64,000 bases of DNA from JAEVLT01 sp044598425 (GTDB taxonomy: Bacteria; Bacillota; Bacilli; Bacillales; Cytobacillaceae), in the NCBI GenBank assembly GCA_044598425.1, contig CP172536.1, forward strand, positions 3,100,001 through 3,164,000. Direction: 5' to 3'. The first letter of the stretch is position 1, and every line of letters begins with the position of its first letter. The notes beneath the pieces are model-generated. The model saw nothing but the letters and a program-made list of their open reading frames with translations. It had not been told where the DNA came from and did no database searches. Positions 33,019 through 42,560 of this stretch are shown in pieces. The translations under genes and the position numbers were made by a program.

Positions 33019-34005
33019 GTGCGGATATTTTTTATTATCAGTACTTTTCTTTTCTTTATCAGCACGATGGAGATCAGCGTTCACGCCCAGGAACCTGATC
33101 CTTACCAAAAAAGAATGGAACTTTATAAAAAAGTTGAGACAATTACGCAAATTCCATGGTATTATTTAGCCGCCATTGATCAGTATGAACGAAATATCCG
33201 CCAGGTTCGCAGGGATTTGCCGAAACCAGACGGGGTAGTTGGAATTTATTTTACCCGCGAAGAATGGTGTGGGATCGCCAATCCGAACCATTCCGACCAA
33301 AATCCAGCGACCATTCAATTTTTTAATGGGATCGGCGTGGATGGTAATGGCGATGGGAAAGCAGATTTACAGTCTGATGAAGATGTATTGTATGCAATGG
33401 CCAACTATCTTCTTTCATTTGGAGCTGATCATGATAATTTAAAAATTGGTTTATGGAATTATTATAAGCGGGATAAAACCGTTCGGATTATTATGGGCAA
33501 AGCAAAAATATACCGTCATTTCGGCCGGCTCAATTTAGACGAGCATGCTTTCCCTGTTCCCATTCGTTCCAACCACAGTTATCGGACGACATGGGGAGAT
33601 GCGCGCGGCTGGGGCGGACGCAGAATTCATGAAGGAACCGATATTTTTGCCGGTTACGGTGTTCCTGTTCGCGCAACGAATTACGGAATTGTTGAAATGA
33701 AAGGCTGGAATCGCTACGGCGGCTGGAGGGTAGGTATTCGCGATATCAATAATACGTACCATTATTTTGCGCATCTTAGCGGTTTTGCAAAGGACTTGAA
33801 ATTGGGGCAAATTGTTGAACCCGGTACGGTCATCGGCAGCGTTGGCAGCTCCGGATATGGTCCTCCGGGAACTTCCGGCAAATTCCCGCCCCACTTACAC
33901 TATGGAATGTACAAAGATAACGGCTATATAGAATGGTCATTTGATCCATATCCGCATCTTAGGATGTGGGAGAGACAGGAACGGATCCAAGCCCGAAAAA
34001 AATAA
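33019..34005 (+). CDS. lytH: Sporulation L-Ala-D-Glu endopeptidase LytH (M23 metallopeptidase)
   Basis: A 328-residue exported protein. Signal segment VRIFFIISTFLFFISTMEIS, a helical lysozyme-like region (VETITQIPWYYLAAIDQYER), then an M23 domain with zinc site HEGTDIFAGYG (HxxxD) and HLHYG (HxH). In B. subtilis LytH trims peptide stems in the spore cortex. GTG 33019 is chosen: GAAGGGTGG lies 6 bases before it and the length matches LytH (326); upstream ATGs lack a ribosome site. Divergent from lipA, convergent with yunB. Confidence 0.92.
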   Translation: MRIFFIISTFLFFISTMEISVHAQEPDPYQKRMELYKKVETITQIPWYYLAAIDQYERNIRQVRRDLPKPDGVVGIYFTREEWCGIANPNHSDQNPATIQFFNGIGVDGNGDGKADLQSDEDVLYAMANYLLSFGADHDNLKIGLWNYYKRDKTVRIIMGKAKIYRHFGRLNLDEHAFPVPIRSNHSYRTTWGDARGWGGRRIHEGTDIFAGYGVPVRATNYGIVEMKGWNRYGGWRVGIRDINNTYHYFAHLSGFAKDLKLGQIVEPGTVIGSVGSSGYGPPGTSGKFPPHLHYGMYKDNGYIEWSFDPYPHLRMWERQERIQARKK

Positions 34006-34035
34006 GGACTGGCGAAGGTCAGTCCTTATTTTTTT
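34005..34035. terminator. Bidirectional terminator lytH / yunB
   Basis: AAGGACTGGCGAAGGTCAGTCCTT followed by ATTTTTTTT, overlapping both gene ends. Confidence 0.9.
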
Positions 34036-34778
34036 TCCGGCAATTGAATGGCTGGTGTTGACCCGCTTCCGCCATTAAAATATTGCGGAACCTCCCCTGG
34101 TATTAAACCGGCTCCAAGCGGAATGGTTTGCTGCAGCTCAGTCACTTTTGTTGCAAATGGGGTGATGATTTGAACTTCAACCTTTAGTTGAAGTGATACT
34201 TCAATCCATGTATTATTGATTCCCATTGGTTTTGCATTCATTTTGATATCTGGTTGCACATCACCAACTGCATTAAAGCGAATGGGGATTTTTGGACCTA
34301 AATTGCCGAATAAAGCACTATTGGTTGCTTGCCCTAACGGAACATACCATATTATCCCATTTTTATTTTTGGAATGATCGAGGTCGATATCTGTATTGGT
34401 AACAGCCGCGATCGATGATAACTCTCCTTTTTCTGCTGAGCGTAAATTTTTTTGGATTTGCTCTACTGTGTTAGCTAAAAGGCGGGTAACGACTTCGGTT
34501 TTCAATTTAACTGCAGACACTTTTCCATTGCCGCTTGGCGTGACGTTGATAATTTCATCAATGTTCGTCGTCTCTTTTTTGATGGCCCGATTAATGACTT
34601 CTGAAGCAATATTCTTCGTCTGGAATTCAGCATATCTCATGAGCGTTGGCTCAATGCCGTTGTTTACAATCCAAAGTCCTGCTGCTGTTGATAATAGAAA
34701 AAAAACGAATGATAGTAAAAAAACATAGCGGAAAGGCAGTGGACCTTTTCGCGGCACTTTTGCGCGAAATTTTGCCAA
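34026..34778 (-). CDS. yunB: Sporulation protein YunB
   Basis: A 250-residue protein with one N-terminal transmembrane helix (FRYVFLLSFVFFLLSTAAGL) after a basic leader, and an extracytoplasmic domain with INVTPSGNGKVSAVKLKTE, WYVPLGQATNSALFGNLGP and IPLGAGLIPGEVPQYFNG typical of YunB. It is made in the mother cell and needed for efficient sporulation in B. subtilis; mechanism unknown. Start with GGGGGGATTTTTT upstream. Confidence 0.92.
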   Translation of the reverse strand: MAKFRAKVPRKGPLPFRYVFLLSFVFFLLSTAAGLWIVNNGIEPTLMRYAEFQTKNIASEVINRAIKKETTNIDEIINVTPSGNGKVSAVKLKTEVVTRLLANTVEQIQKNLRSAEKGELSSIAAVTNTDIDLDHSKNKNGIIWYVPLGQATNSALFGNLGPKIPIRFNAVGDVQPDIKMNAKPMGINNTWIEVSLQLKVEVQIITPFATKVTELQQTIPLGAGLIPGEVPQYFNGGSGSTPAIQLPEKK

Positions 34779-34884
34779 AAAAAATCCCCCCTCTACAAGC
34801 TATATGTATGCCATAAAGAAGAGAACTAGCGCAAAAAATTTAGTTTTTTTGGAAAAGTTGTATCGCATGCGACAATCATGACAT

Positions 34885-35158
34885 TCAACTCTGTCCGTCA
34901 ACTGATTTCATAACGACTTGTTTCCATCCCATTTTCCTCAAAATATATTCAGAATTTTCCATTTTGCCTACATCATGTAAAAATGGCACCCAAACCGAGA
35001 ATTTCAACATTTTTTTCAGGAAGATTTAATTTCATGCCAATTGTCAATGGATACATCGTAACATGTAAGGAATGGGTAAAAATGTAGTGGTCATATGAAT
35101 AAACTTCACTTAACTCCCGATTTTTAACGTTCTTAAAAATGAATTGGATTTCTTTACC
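34885..35158 (-). pseudogene. Remnant of an HD-GYP-domain phosphodiesterase gene
   Basis: Minus strand from 35158 reads LSEVYSYDHYIFTHSLHVTM then YPLTIGMKL.LPEKNVEILGLGAIF and hits a stop. One base over, HDVGKMENSEYILRKMGWK continues to a stop at 34885. This is the HD-GYP order: HS.x.VT, GLGA..HDVGKM, IL.K.G. The break is an extra T in the TTTTT run at about 34976-34983. The N-terminal part and the GYP half are missing, so the gene is dead. B. subtilis has no such gene at this place. Confidence 0.75.
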
Positions 35159-35177
35159 TAAAAAGTGCCAATAACCT

Positions 35178-35212
35178 GAAAAACCTGAAATTTTCTTGTA
35201 AATTTCAGGTTA
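35178..35212 (-). terminator. Terminator of yunC
   Basis: Minus strand AACCTGAAATTT..AATTTCAGGTTTTTC downstream of yunC. Confidence 0.85.
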
Positions 35213-35247
35213 GTTCGAATAGCCAGTCTACACATGTACAAGTCTTT

Positions 35248-35550
35248 TTACATCATCTTTAATAAAGCTTCTTTGCCACTCATCCCTTTATGGATTCCCA
35301 GCGATTCCGCCTCTGTGGTAACCGATTCTAGCGGTGCATCAAGCAGCTGCTCAATTGTTTTCACTCCAACCGCTCTTCCGGCGACGATTTTCCGATCCTT
35401 CAGCTTTTCATTTAATAATCCGACATCAAGCGCTCCGCACATAATATACCCTTTATCATTTGTAACGGCAAGGAGCGTTGTTTTTGGCAGTTTAACGGTC
35501 ACCCCCAGAAACGTGTGGCCATCCAATATTACTGGTGAAAGATCAATCAC
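35248..35550 (-). CDS. yunC: DUF1805 protein YunC
   Basis: A 100-residue small alpha/beta protein, VILDGHTFLGVTVKLPKTTL, DKGYIMCGALDVGLLNEKL and VAGRAVGVKTIEQLLDAPL, matching YunC, whose fold is known but function is not. GTG start after AAAGGGGTGTAAACA. It precedes or follows yunB and yunD in the B. subtilis order. Confidence 0.9.
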   Translation of the reverse strand: MIDLSPVILDGHTFLGVTVKLPKTTLLAVTNDKGYIMCGALDVGLLNEKLKDRKIVAGRAVGVKTIEQLLDAPLESVTTEAESLGIHKGMSGKEALLKMM

Positions 35551-35624
35551 TGTTTACACCCCTTTCTTTCCCTATCACTTTATGAAATGGACAGAAAAAG
35601 GGTGTATTTTGAAAACGATGTTGG

Positions 35625-36980
35625 TTAAATATCTCCTTGCAACTTCCATTTTAACAGGTCGCGCAGAAACTCAGGGAGATAATATTTTTTATTTTTACTA
35701 ATATAAATTTCCGGGAAAAACCGTCCGAATGTAAACATATCTGGAACCGCCAAGGTGTACTGGCCTTTTGGGTCAAGCTCCTCTCCATTAATATAAATTT
35801 TGTGGTTGTCGTTAAAATCTATCTGATCATAAATAAAAATGCCCATGATCGTCCCTCTAAATCCAAACCCGAAAATCTGTTTATGCGGCCATTCCGGATT
35901 GTTTGTTTGCAGAAGAACTTCCTGCAGCTCGCTTCCCGTTAATTCCACTTTACATGGATTAATTGGGTGCGGACATACCGTTAAGAGATCATACTCGGTT
36001 ACTTCCCCTTCAAGCGGCCCTAAAAGAAGACCGGCGTTTAAAAATGAGCAATCTGCCTCACACCACTTCCTTAAAGTTTGGCAAAGCATTCTTGCCAGTT
36101 CCGTTTCCCGAAATGGATCATTTTCGAGCGGAGCCTGCAAATCCGTTACCTTTCGGCTTAACAGTGACTTTCCCTTTTGGTAGAGAGCTTCAATTTCATC
36201 TTGTTCATAAGAAGGAGCAGGCAGCTCGTTCACATCGTATAAATAGGCTTTTTTATGTGCTATTTTCTTTTGCTTATCAACAACCAGCACCATATGTCCG
36301 ACAAAGTTTCCATGCTTCCCGGCAGCGCCCAATAGAACATCCTTAACTTTCTTTCCATTTTGCAAAATATGATGGGTATGGCCGCCCAAAATCACATCAA
36401 CTTCCGGGAATTCCTCGGCAATTTGCTCATCATCACGGATACCTAAATGAGATAACAAGATGACAATATCCGCTTCTTCCCTCAATGATCCAATCCATTT
36501 TTTCAGCTCTGCGATTGGCTCCGTCAAATGCCAGCCAAGCAGCTGATACAAATGGGAAAAATAAGCCGTTAAGCCAATCACACCAACCCGCGTTCCCTGC
36601 CGAGTGTGATACACTTTATAAGGCTTTATCCAGTCGGGATAAACCAAGTTGTCCTTGTAAAGATTTGCGGTGAGAACATCAAACTCTGCCTGGTCATACA
36701 AATGGTCTAAATCGCCATAGGCAAGATTGATCCCCTCATTGTTGCCAATGGTTACAGCTGTATAGCCGGATTTATTTAAAAGTTCTGTATTGGCTTTCCC
36801 CATCGTTGCATCGGAAAGCGGGTGCCAGCGATCAACAAAATCACCGACATCAAACAAAAAAACTTCATCGCCTGCTTCCTGATACCATTTTTTATGTTGA
36901 CTGAGCCATTGGTGGATACGGGGCCAGCGTTCAAAATGGCTGTGGAGGTCATTTGTATGATAAATATGGATAGTTTCCAT
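35625..36980 (-). CDS. yunD: 5'-nucleotidase / metallophosphatase family protein YunD
   Basis: A 451-residue two-domain enzyme. The N-terminal metallophosphatase shows all metal motifs: HTNDLHSH (D, H), FDVGDFVD (D), TIGNNEG (N), LLSHLG (H) and DVILGGHTHH (H, H). The C-terminal 5'-nucleotidase domain (about 290-440) has FLNAGLLLGPLEGEVTEYDL. No signal peptide, so it is cytoplasmic, unlike UshA. ATG 36980 follows GAGGTG at 9 bases; the frame extends 12 codons upstream without a site. Confidence 0.92.
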   Translation of the reverse strand: METIHIYHTNDLHSHFERWPRIHQWLSQHKKWYQEAGDEVFLFDVGDFVDRWHPLSDATMGKANTELLNKSGYTAVTIGNNEGINLAYGDLDHLYDQAEFDVLTANLYKDNLVYPDWIKPYKVYHTRQGTRVGVIGLTAYFSHLYQLLGWHLTEPIAELKKWIGSLREEADIVILLSHLGIRDDEQIAEEFPEVDVILGGHTHHILQNGKKVKDVLLGAAGKHGNFVGHMVLVVDKQKKIAHKKAYLYDVNELPAPSYEQDEIEALYQKGKSLLSRKVTDLQAPLENDPFRETELARMLCQTLRKWCEADCSFLNAGLLLGPLEGEVTEYDLLTVCPHPINPCKVELTGSELQEVLLQTNNPEWPHKQIFGFGFRGTIMGIFIYDQIDFNDNHKIYINGEELDPKGQYTLAVPDMFTFGRFFPEIYISKNKKYYLPEFLRDLLKWKLQGDI

Positions 36981-37029
36981 GCGGTTTTTCACCTCTTCGC
37001 CTTGTTTCATTTGCATTCGGGGATACCTT

Positions 37030-37851
37030 TTAGCCGATTATTCCCTGATAAATAAGCCGCACTCCGACGATAATCAAAATCGTCCTTAGCAGCAGAACAA
37101 TGGTGTTGCTTTTTAATTTTGAATTCAAATAAACGCCGACCTTCGCGCCAATCCAGGCTCCAGGAGTAAGCGCGAGCGCGTATAGCCAATTAACGTTCCC
37201 AAGCGTCACATGGGTGATTGAACTTAATATCGATGTTGGCAGAATCATGAACATCGAAGTAGCCACCGCCACATGAGGCGGGAAGAAAAAGATCAAAATC
37301 ATCGTCGGCACCATTAAGGAACCTCCACCGACCCCTAAAATTCCCGATAAAAAACCAACAACAAACGAAATAACAATTCCCGCCAGAATACTGTAGCCAT
37401 ACTCAAAGGTTTTCCCCGTATTATCGGTAAACGTCCTGACAATCCCCCGGTCTTTCCGATAGGGAATCGGTTTTACTTTATCCTTCAACACGAATACAAC
37501 AGAGACAAACAAAATAAAAATCCCAAAAATAATATTAAAAGAATGCAGATTTAGTTTTTCGGTTACCCATGCGCCGAGAATGCTGCCCGGTCCGCTGCCG
37601 ATTAGGAAAATAAATCCGCTTTTATAATCAACCGTTTTATGTTTCATATACGCGAGCGTGGACGACAGCCCGGTAAAAATCATCGTAAACAGCGATGTGC
37701 CAACAGCAACCTGCGGCGAGACCGCTGAAAAAGAAGAAAGCGTTCCTAAATAAAGTAGTGCCGGAACAACAATAATACCACCGCCAAGTCCAATCAAAGA
37801 ACCGAGAGAGCTGGCGACGATGCCGATCAAAATGAGGACAATCCATTCCAT
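37030..37851 (-). CDS. yunE: TauE/SafE-family membrane transporter YunE
   Basis: A 273-residue protein with about eight transmembrane segments and the duplicated family motif: SLIGLGGGIIVVPALLYLG in the first half and SGILGVGGGSLMVPTMILIF in the second. The family exports sulfite or organosulfonates; the substrate here is unknown. It begins 19 bases after yunF in the same direction. Confidence 0.9.
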   Translation of the reverse strand: MEWIVLILIGIVASSLGSLIGLGGGIIVVPALLYLGTLSSFSAVSPQVAVGTSLFTMIFTGLSSTLAYMKHKTVDYKSGFIFLIGSGPGSILGAWVTEKLNLHSFNIIFGIFILFVSVVFVLKDKVKPIPYRKDRGIVRTFTDNTGKTFEYGYSILAGIVISFVVGFLSGILGVGGGSLMVPTMILIFFFPPHVAVATSMFMILPTSILSSITHVTLGNVNWLYALALTPGAWIGAKVGVYLNSKLKSNTIVLLLRTILIIVGVRLIYQGIIG

Positions 37852-37869
37852 CTTGAGGTACCCTTCTTT

Positions 37870-38713
37870 CTAAAATAAGTCCAGCTGTCTTGGAGCCAAG
37901 CCTTCATATTCAATGTTTAACAGCTGAATCATTTCTTTTGCATTATCCGCCGCGTCACCGCCTGAATTATTGTTAAAAAGGACAAAAACATTCGCGCATT
38001 CTTCTTCAAGTTTACGTAATGCCTGCGCCCACTCAAGCAGTTCTTTTTCGTTGTAGCGGTACAAATAGCGAACTTCCCGCCAGTTTTCATCCGTTTTTTT
38101 CTGCCAGCCATGCACATTTCGCCCGTGGAAACGAACGAGCACTTTATCTCGTGTGGTCACTTCCAATACAATCGGAATCGAGCCTTGACCAGACTGCGGC
38201 TCATCACAAATCGTATGGATCCATTTTTCCTGTTTCATAAATTCAATTGTTTTTTGTTGAAAGGGAGCGGAGTACCAGGACTGATGGCGGAATTCAAGAG
38301 CACATGGAATGGAACTCATCTCCTTTTTTACCCAGCGCAAATATTCAATATTTTCCCGTTTACAGTCAAACCATGGCGGAAACTGAAACAGCACCATGGC
38401 CAATTTATTTTTATCTAAATAAGGCTGAAGTGAGTCTTTAAACGCGGCAAACATTTCCTGTTTCGTTTCAAAAGGAATTTCGCCGCGCTGATGCCCCGTC
38501 ATGCCTTGATAGGCTTTGACGATGAACTGAAAATTATCCGGCGTTTCCGCCGCCCATTTGGCGGCATTTCGCTTCGGCTGAACCGCATAAAAAGCCGCAT
38601 CCACTTCCACAATCGGAAAATGGGCACCATATTCCTTAAGCTTATCGCGGCGCCGTCCGATTTGGATACAAGCTGTCATGATCTCCCCAGCCCGTCACAC
38701 CAATGTAAATCAT
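37870..38713 (-). pseudogene. yunF: DUF72 protein YunF, frameshifted near its N-terminus
   Basis: ATG 38713 has a good GAGGTGG 5 bases upstream and reads MIYIGVTGWGDHDSLYPNRT then APR and a stop (TAA). One frame over, RRDKLKEYGAHFPIVEVDAA follows and continues unbroken to 37870 with the DUF72 marks FIVKAYQGMTGH, VLFQFPPWF, ALEFRHQSWY, FVLFNNNSGGDA. A missing base in GGCGCCGCGAT at about 38640-38660 explains it. The long frame alone opens at ATG 38679 (MTACIQIGRRR), which lacks the family's N-terminal strand. This is either a real mutation or a sequencing error in a GC-rich stretch. Confidence 0.82.
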
Positions 38714-38802
38714 CAGAACCACCTCTATTTCTTCATCATAGCACAATAAAATTATTTTGTTGCGCTTTGTATATTTTCTCACCCCAAACAAATACTGCTA
38801 AA

Positions 38803-40430
38803 TAGGGCTTGCTGAACGAATCACCAACTAAAATTTTCTGAAACAGCTATACGCTCGAATAACTCTCTGAAAAAATTGCAAAAAAGAACCCTAAGCTTTC
38901 GCTCGAGATTCATCACCAAGAACTGGATGCATACTACTGTTTCACTGGTATTTTGAAGACGTGCTCGAATAAGGCCTAGCCCATTGGTGCGCTTGCCTTC
39001 TCCAAATTTACCTTCTACAGCGTTACGTTCAGATGCATCCTTTTTCGCTAATTGTCTTTGTGCTGCATCTTCTTCCTTTGAAGGACGGCCCAGTTTTGGA
39101 CCGCTAAGACGGATTCCATGTTCCTTGCAATACTGCAGATTTTCTCGGTTTCGATAGATTTTGTCTGCTAGAACAGCTTCCGGGTAAAAACCGAAGCGAT
39201 TCCGATAGTTTTCAACTGATTCTTGAAGGATGATGCCCTCGTTGAAATTATCCCAGTCTAAAATTCTCGACCAGAACGTATCCATCTACCACGCTGACGG
39301 CAACTTTTGAGCCGAATTCTACGTTTGCCTTGGCTTTGCCTCGAACAATTGGACGCACATGTGGCTGGGAAATGCTGACGATGCGATCATCCACACGATA
39401 TGTTTTTGTGCGGTGCATTTCGTCTTGTTGCCGATAAAGTTCCTGAATGACAAGAACTGCCTGTACTCCTGCTTGCTCAATAAAGATAACGAGCTTTGCG
39501 GCACTAACTCTTGAATAATTCCAAGATCTCTTTTGACATATCCCAGTTGTTTACCGACAGCCTTGTGCATCTTTCTGGTGCCAACTTTCCGTTGTTTAGC
39601 GATGGCCAGATAGTCCTTTCTTGCCTTCTTTCGATAAGTCCGAGGCTTTTGTTTCGATCCTTTCAACGGTTCATGCAGGACGTCAATGATATGTTCCAGT
39701 TTTTCACGAGCTTCGTTCAGGAGTCCACGGTCGGTGGGATAGGCAATATCAGCTGGTGCACATGTTGCATCAAGCAACAATTTACCCTTGTTTGTCATTT
39801 CTTCGGATTCATTCGTGTCGGGCTCCATGACTTCTTCAGAAGAATCATGAGTGGAAGGTGGGTTACTGTCTTGGTCATTGTCATCATTTTCTTCATCCTG
39901 CTTTTGTTCTTCCATGACCATCCATTCATTGACTTCATTGATGATATCGGGGCTGAGTCTCTTTCGAAAATGGGTCATCAAAGAATGATGGAAAGGAGCT
40001 GTTTCTTGGAATGCAGGAAGACCAATGAAGTATTGCAGATACGGGTTTTCTGTAATCTGCTGGACGGTTTCACGGTCACTGCATCCAAGGCGCTCTTGAA
40101 TGAGCAAAGAGCCAAGGGCAACTCTTACAGAGAGAGCCTTCTCTCCCTTGATGGAATTTTTGAACGTGTTGGCATATTTCTCTTCTGCCTTCCCCCAGGG
40201 AACAATTTCGGCTAGAAGAACCCAGCGATTTTCTTTATTTAACTTTCCGCCAAAAGGCAGGAAGAAGTCATCGGAAAATGTCAGTTGATTTTGCGTTGCC
40301 TGATACACAATGTCGACCTCCAAGTGCAAGGTTTTTGATAGATATTCGTGCAAATCCTTACACTTTATATCCGACAAAAATGTCTAAAATCCTTGTTATT
40401 ATTGGTTTTTTGTTTATTCAGCAGCCCCTA
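38803..40430 (-). mobile_element. IS5/IS1182-type insertion sequence with terminal inverted repeats
   Basis: Left end GGGCTTGCTGAAC and right end (read inward) GGGGCTGCTGAAT are imperfect inverted repeats. TAAATA flanks the element on both sides as a candidate target duplication (about 38803-38808 and 40429-40434). The single transposase gene inside is broken by frameshifts. Confidence 0.72.
38821..40377 (-). pseudogene. Broken DDE transposase of the IS5/IS1182-type element
   Basis: The 5' part (39319-40377, 352 residues) has FLPFGGKLNKENRWVLLAEI, LLLDATCAPADIAYPTDRGL and a Glu/Asp-rich insert. It runs off frame near 39450. A middle frame reads KTYRVDDRIVSISQPHVRP and VEFGSKVAVSVVDGYVLVEN to about 39270, then shifts again. 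The 3' part (38821-39285) reads LDWDNFNEG, FYPEAVLADKIYRNREN, LSGPKLGRP and NAVEGKFGEGKR. At least two single-base shifts, so no full protein is made. Confidence 0.85.
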
Positions 40431-40658
40431 AATAAGTTAGCAACCGATTGTTGCGAATCAAATCAAAAAATCTCGGTCCAAAATGGGGGATGCACTTCCC
40501 TTGGTGTTTTTTATCATAGATGACACTCAATGCAAAAAGGATCATTCATTATTCAGCCTCCCTTAAGCGAAAAAAATCGTGTTGCTGTCCTATCTCGAAT
40601 CAAAAATTCGAAAAGGGGGAACTTTTTAGCTATTTTTACTAAAAGTTATTTTTTCATT
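40431..40658. other. AT-rich scar between two IS remnants
   Basis: No ORF, hairpin with T-run or repeat of interest was recognised in these 228 bases. Confidence 0.5.
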
Positions 40659-40699
40659 ATAGGGGTAGCACCACATGCCCATCAAGCTAAGGCAAATCA

Positions 40700-41008
40700 T
40701 TACCCCCAAATCAAATAAACGCTATTCTTTATGTAATACAATAGAAATAATGGTGTTTTTTGTATATAGATAGGTTTCAAATGTAGGAGCCTGACAGAAG
40801 AAGGATTAAATCGTTGATTGAGTCCTTCTGGACTCATTAATACACCCGTTGAAGATTCTAGACAGCTACATAGCTGAGTCAAGGAAGTATTCGCTACCTT
40901 TTGGCTTAACCACACGCATAGCGCTATTAAATCTTTGGCTTGGTACTTACTCGTTCTTTGAACAAAACCTACTTTTTTGGTAAACTGTTGGAGAGCTTGT
41001 GGGGACAA
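40700..41008 (-). pseudogene. IS4 transposase, N-terminal fragment
   Basis: A 102-residue frame MSPQALQQFTKKVGFVQRTS..DLIALCVWLSQKVANTSLTQ..GVLMSPEGLNQRFNPSS matching the N-terminal domain of IS4-type transposases, after which the sequence turns into unrelated residues. No catalytic Asp is included. Confidence 0.75.
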
Positions 41009-41283
41009 AGATCGTTGTTATGTTTCAAATGCGTCAATCGCTCCTCGATAGGAAGAAAATGGAACTCAGTGAGTACAAAGCGATTTATATCATCAAGGAT
41101 TACTTTCCTCTTCTATTTCAGGCTATACAAAAAAGCACCCAAGAACTATCAAATATCCTACTTCGCCTATTAATCCTCCTACAGAAAAACGGGGGAAAAT
41201 CTCACCGTTATGAGAAAAAGACAGTCTTTGATATTTTGGGTGTTGTCTACCATTATAAAGTGTGTCACAAGGAAGCAGCATAG
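40999..41283 (+). pseudogene. IS4 transposase, C-terminal fragment
   Basis: A 94-residue frame with MRQSLLDRKKMELSEYKAIY, IIKDYFPLLFQAIQ and KKTVFDILGVVYHYKVCHK, matching the C-terminus of IS4-type transposases. It is on the strand opposite to the N-terminal fragment, and the two overlap by about 10 bases head to head. Confidence 0.75.
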
Positions 41284-41416
41284 CGTTAAAAAATGACTTG
41301 TTAAAGGTTTATTTGGCATGCCTTTATTCAGTTGCATAGACGATTGGCTTGTGAAAACAGCTCTACTCAAATATTTTTAGGTATTAGCTTGATGGGCATG
41401 TGGCGGTACCTCCTTA

Positions 41417-42511
41417 TTAACTAAATTTCATAATTGGCTTAAGAGTTGTACCCTTTAATGAATCTGCGACAGCTTCATTAATGGTATCTAATGTGTAGTA
41501 TTTAATTAATTTATCAAAAGGAAATACCCCTTGTTTGTATAGTTCAATTAGCATCGGAATATACAATTGAGGAACGCTTTCCCCCATCAAGAATCCGTTT
41601 AGATTTCTCTCAAATAGGATTGTATTCATATCCAGGTTAACTTCTGTTCCTAGTGCTGGAGCTCCAACTTGTACGACATGTCCTAGCACAGCAAGGGAGT
41701 CAACAGCGAAACGTGTATTTTCAGGACGGCCGCTAGCTTCAACGGCATTATTGACACCTTTCCCTGTAATGCTCATGATTGTTTCCACAACATTTTGTTC
41801 CTTTGCGTTGATGGTATGAGTTGCACCCAATTCTTTTGCTAATTCAAGGCGGTTATCTTGAATATCAATCGCAATAATTATGCCACAATGAGATACTTTA
41901 GCAGCCATAATCGCACTCAAACCAACAGCACCAATACCAAAAACAGCAATACTAGAACCAGGTTCAGGCTTTAGATTATTTAGTACAGCACCGCTCCCTG
42001 TCTGTATACCGCAACCGAGTGGTCCAAGCATTTCAAGAGGAACATCCTTTTGCACCTTTACAACATTTCGTTGATTTGCTATGCAATAATAGGAGAAGCT
42101 TGACTGACCAAAAAAGTTGGAAAGGTCTTGACCATCCTTGTGTAAACGAGAAGTACCATCTGCCATTTTGCCAGTGAAATTTAAATCATAAAATACTTCG
42201 CAAGCATAAGGTTTTCCTTTTAAACAGTTAGGACAACCTCCACAAGAACTATACGATAAAACAACGTGATCACCAGGCTGAATGGTCGATACACCCATAC
42301 CTACTTTCTCCACTACACCAGAACCTTCATGTCCTAGCACTGCAGGAAGTGGAACTGGGTAAGCTTGATTTTGGGCAAGAACATCTGTGTGACAAATCCC
42401 CGACGCCACTAGGCGAACTAAAACCTCCCCTGGTTTAGGATCATCGATTGTAATTTCTGTGATTTGGAATGGTTCACCTTTTCCAAATGTAACTGCTGCT
42501 TTTGTTTGCAT
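41417..42511 (-). CDS. Zinc-dependent NAD(P) alcohol dehydrogenase (aryl/benzyl alcohol type)
   Basis: A 364-residue medium-chain dehydrogenase. Catalytic zinc ligands are in SGICHTD and GHEGSGVV with a third Cys in GPLGCGIQTG. The structural zinc loop is complete (CGGCPNCLKGKPYAC). NAD motif is VFGIGAVGLSA. The Cys-based third ligand and GPLGCG context resemble aryl-alcohol and geraniol dehydrogenases; the substrate is unproven. ATG 42511 follows GGGGG at 7 bases. It sits inside the accessory island, between an IS4 remnant and the dead germination operon, so it may be acquired. Confidence 0.9.
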   Translation of the reverse strand: MQTKAAVTFGKGEPFQITEITIDDPKPGEVLVRLVASGICHTDVLAQNQAYPVPLPAVLGHEGSGVVEKVGMGVSTIQPGDHVVLSYSSCGGCPNCLKGKPYACEVFYDLNFTGKMADGTSRLHKDGQDLSNFFGQSSFSYYCIANQRNVVKVQKDVPLEMLGPLGCGIQTGSGAVLNNLKPEPGSSIAVFGIGAVGLSAIMAAKVSHCGIIIAIDIQDNRLELAKELGATHTINAKEQNVVETIMSITGKGVNNAVEASGRPENTRFAVDSLAVLGHVVQVGAPALGTEVNLDMNTILFERNLNGFLMGESVPQLYIPMLIELYKQGVFPFDKLIKYYTLDTINEAVADSLKGTTLKPIMKFS

Positions 42512-42560
42512 ACCAATACCCCCTAGTAAAAAAATACTTTTCATAACTAAGATAACCATC

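Larger units (their letters stand above)
40659..41410. mobile_element. Internally rearranged IS4-family remnant
   Basis: Bounded by inverted repeats sharing CCACATGCCCATCAAGCTAA (about 40671-40690 and the complement at 41383-41402). Only about 750 bp lie between them. The left half encodes an N-terminal transposase piece on the minus strand, the right half a C-terminal piece on the plus strand, so one half has been inverted and the centre lost. Confidence 0.75.
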
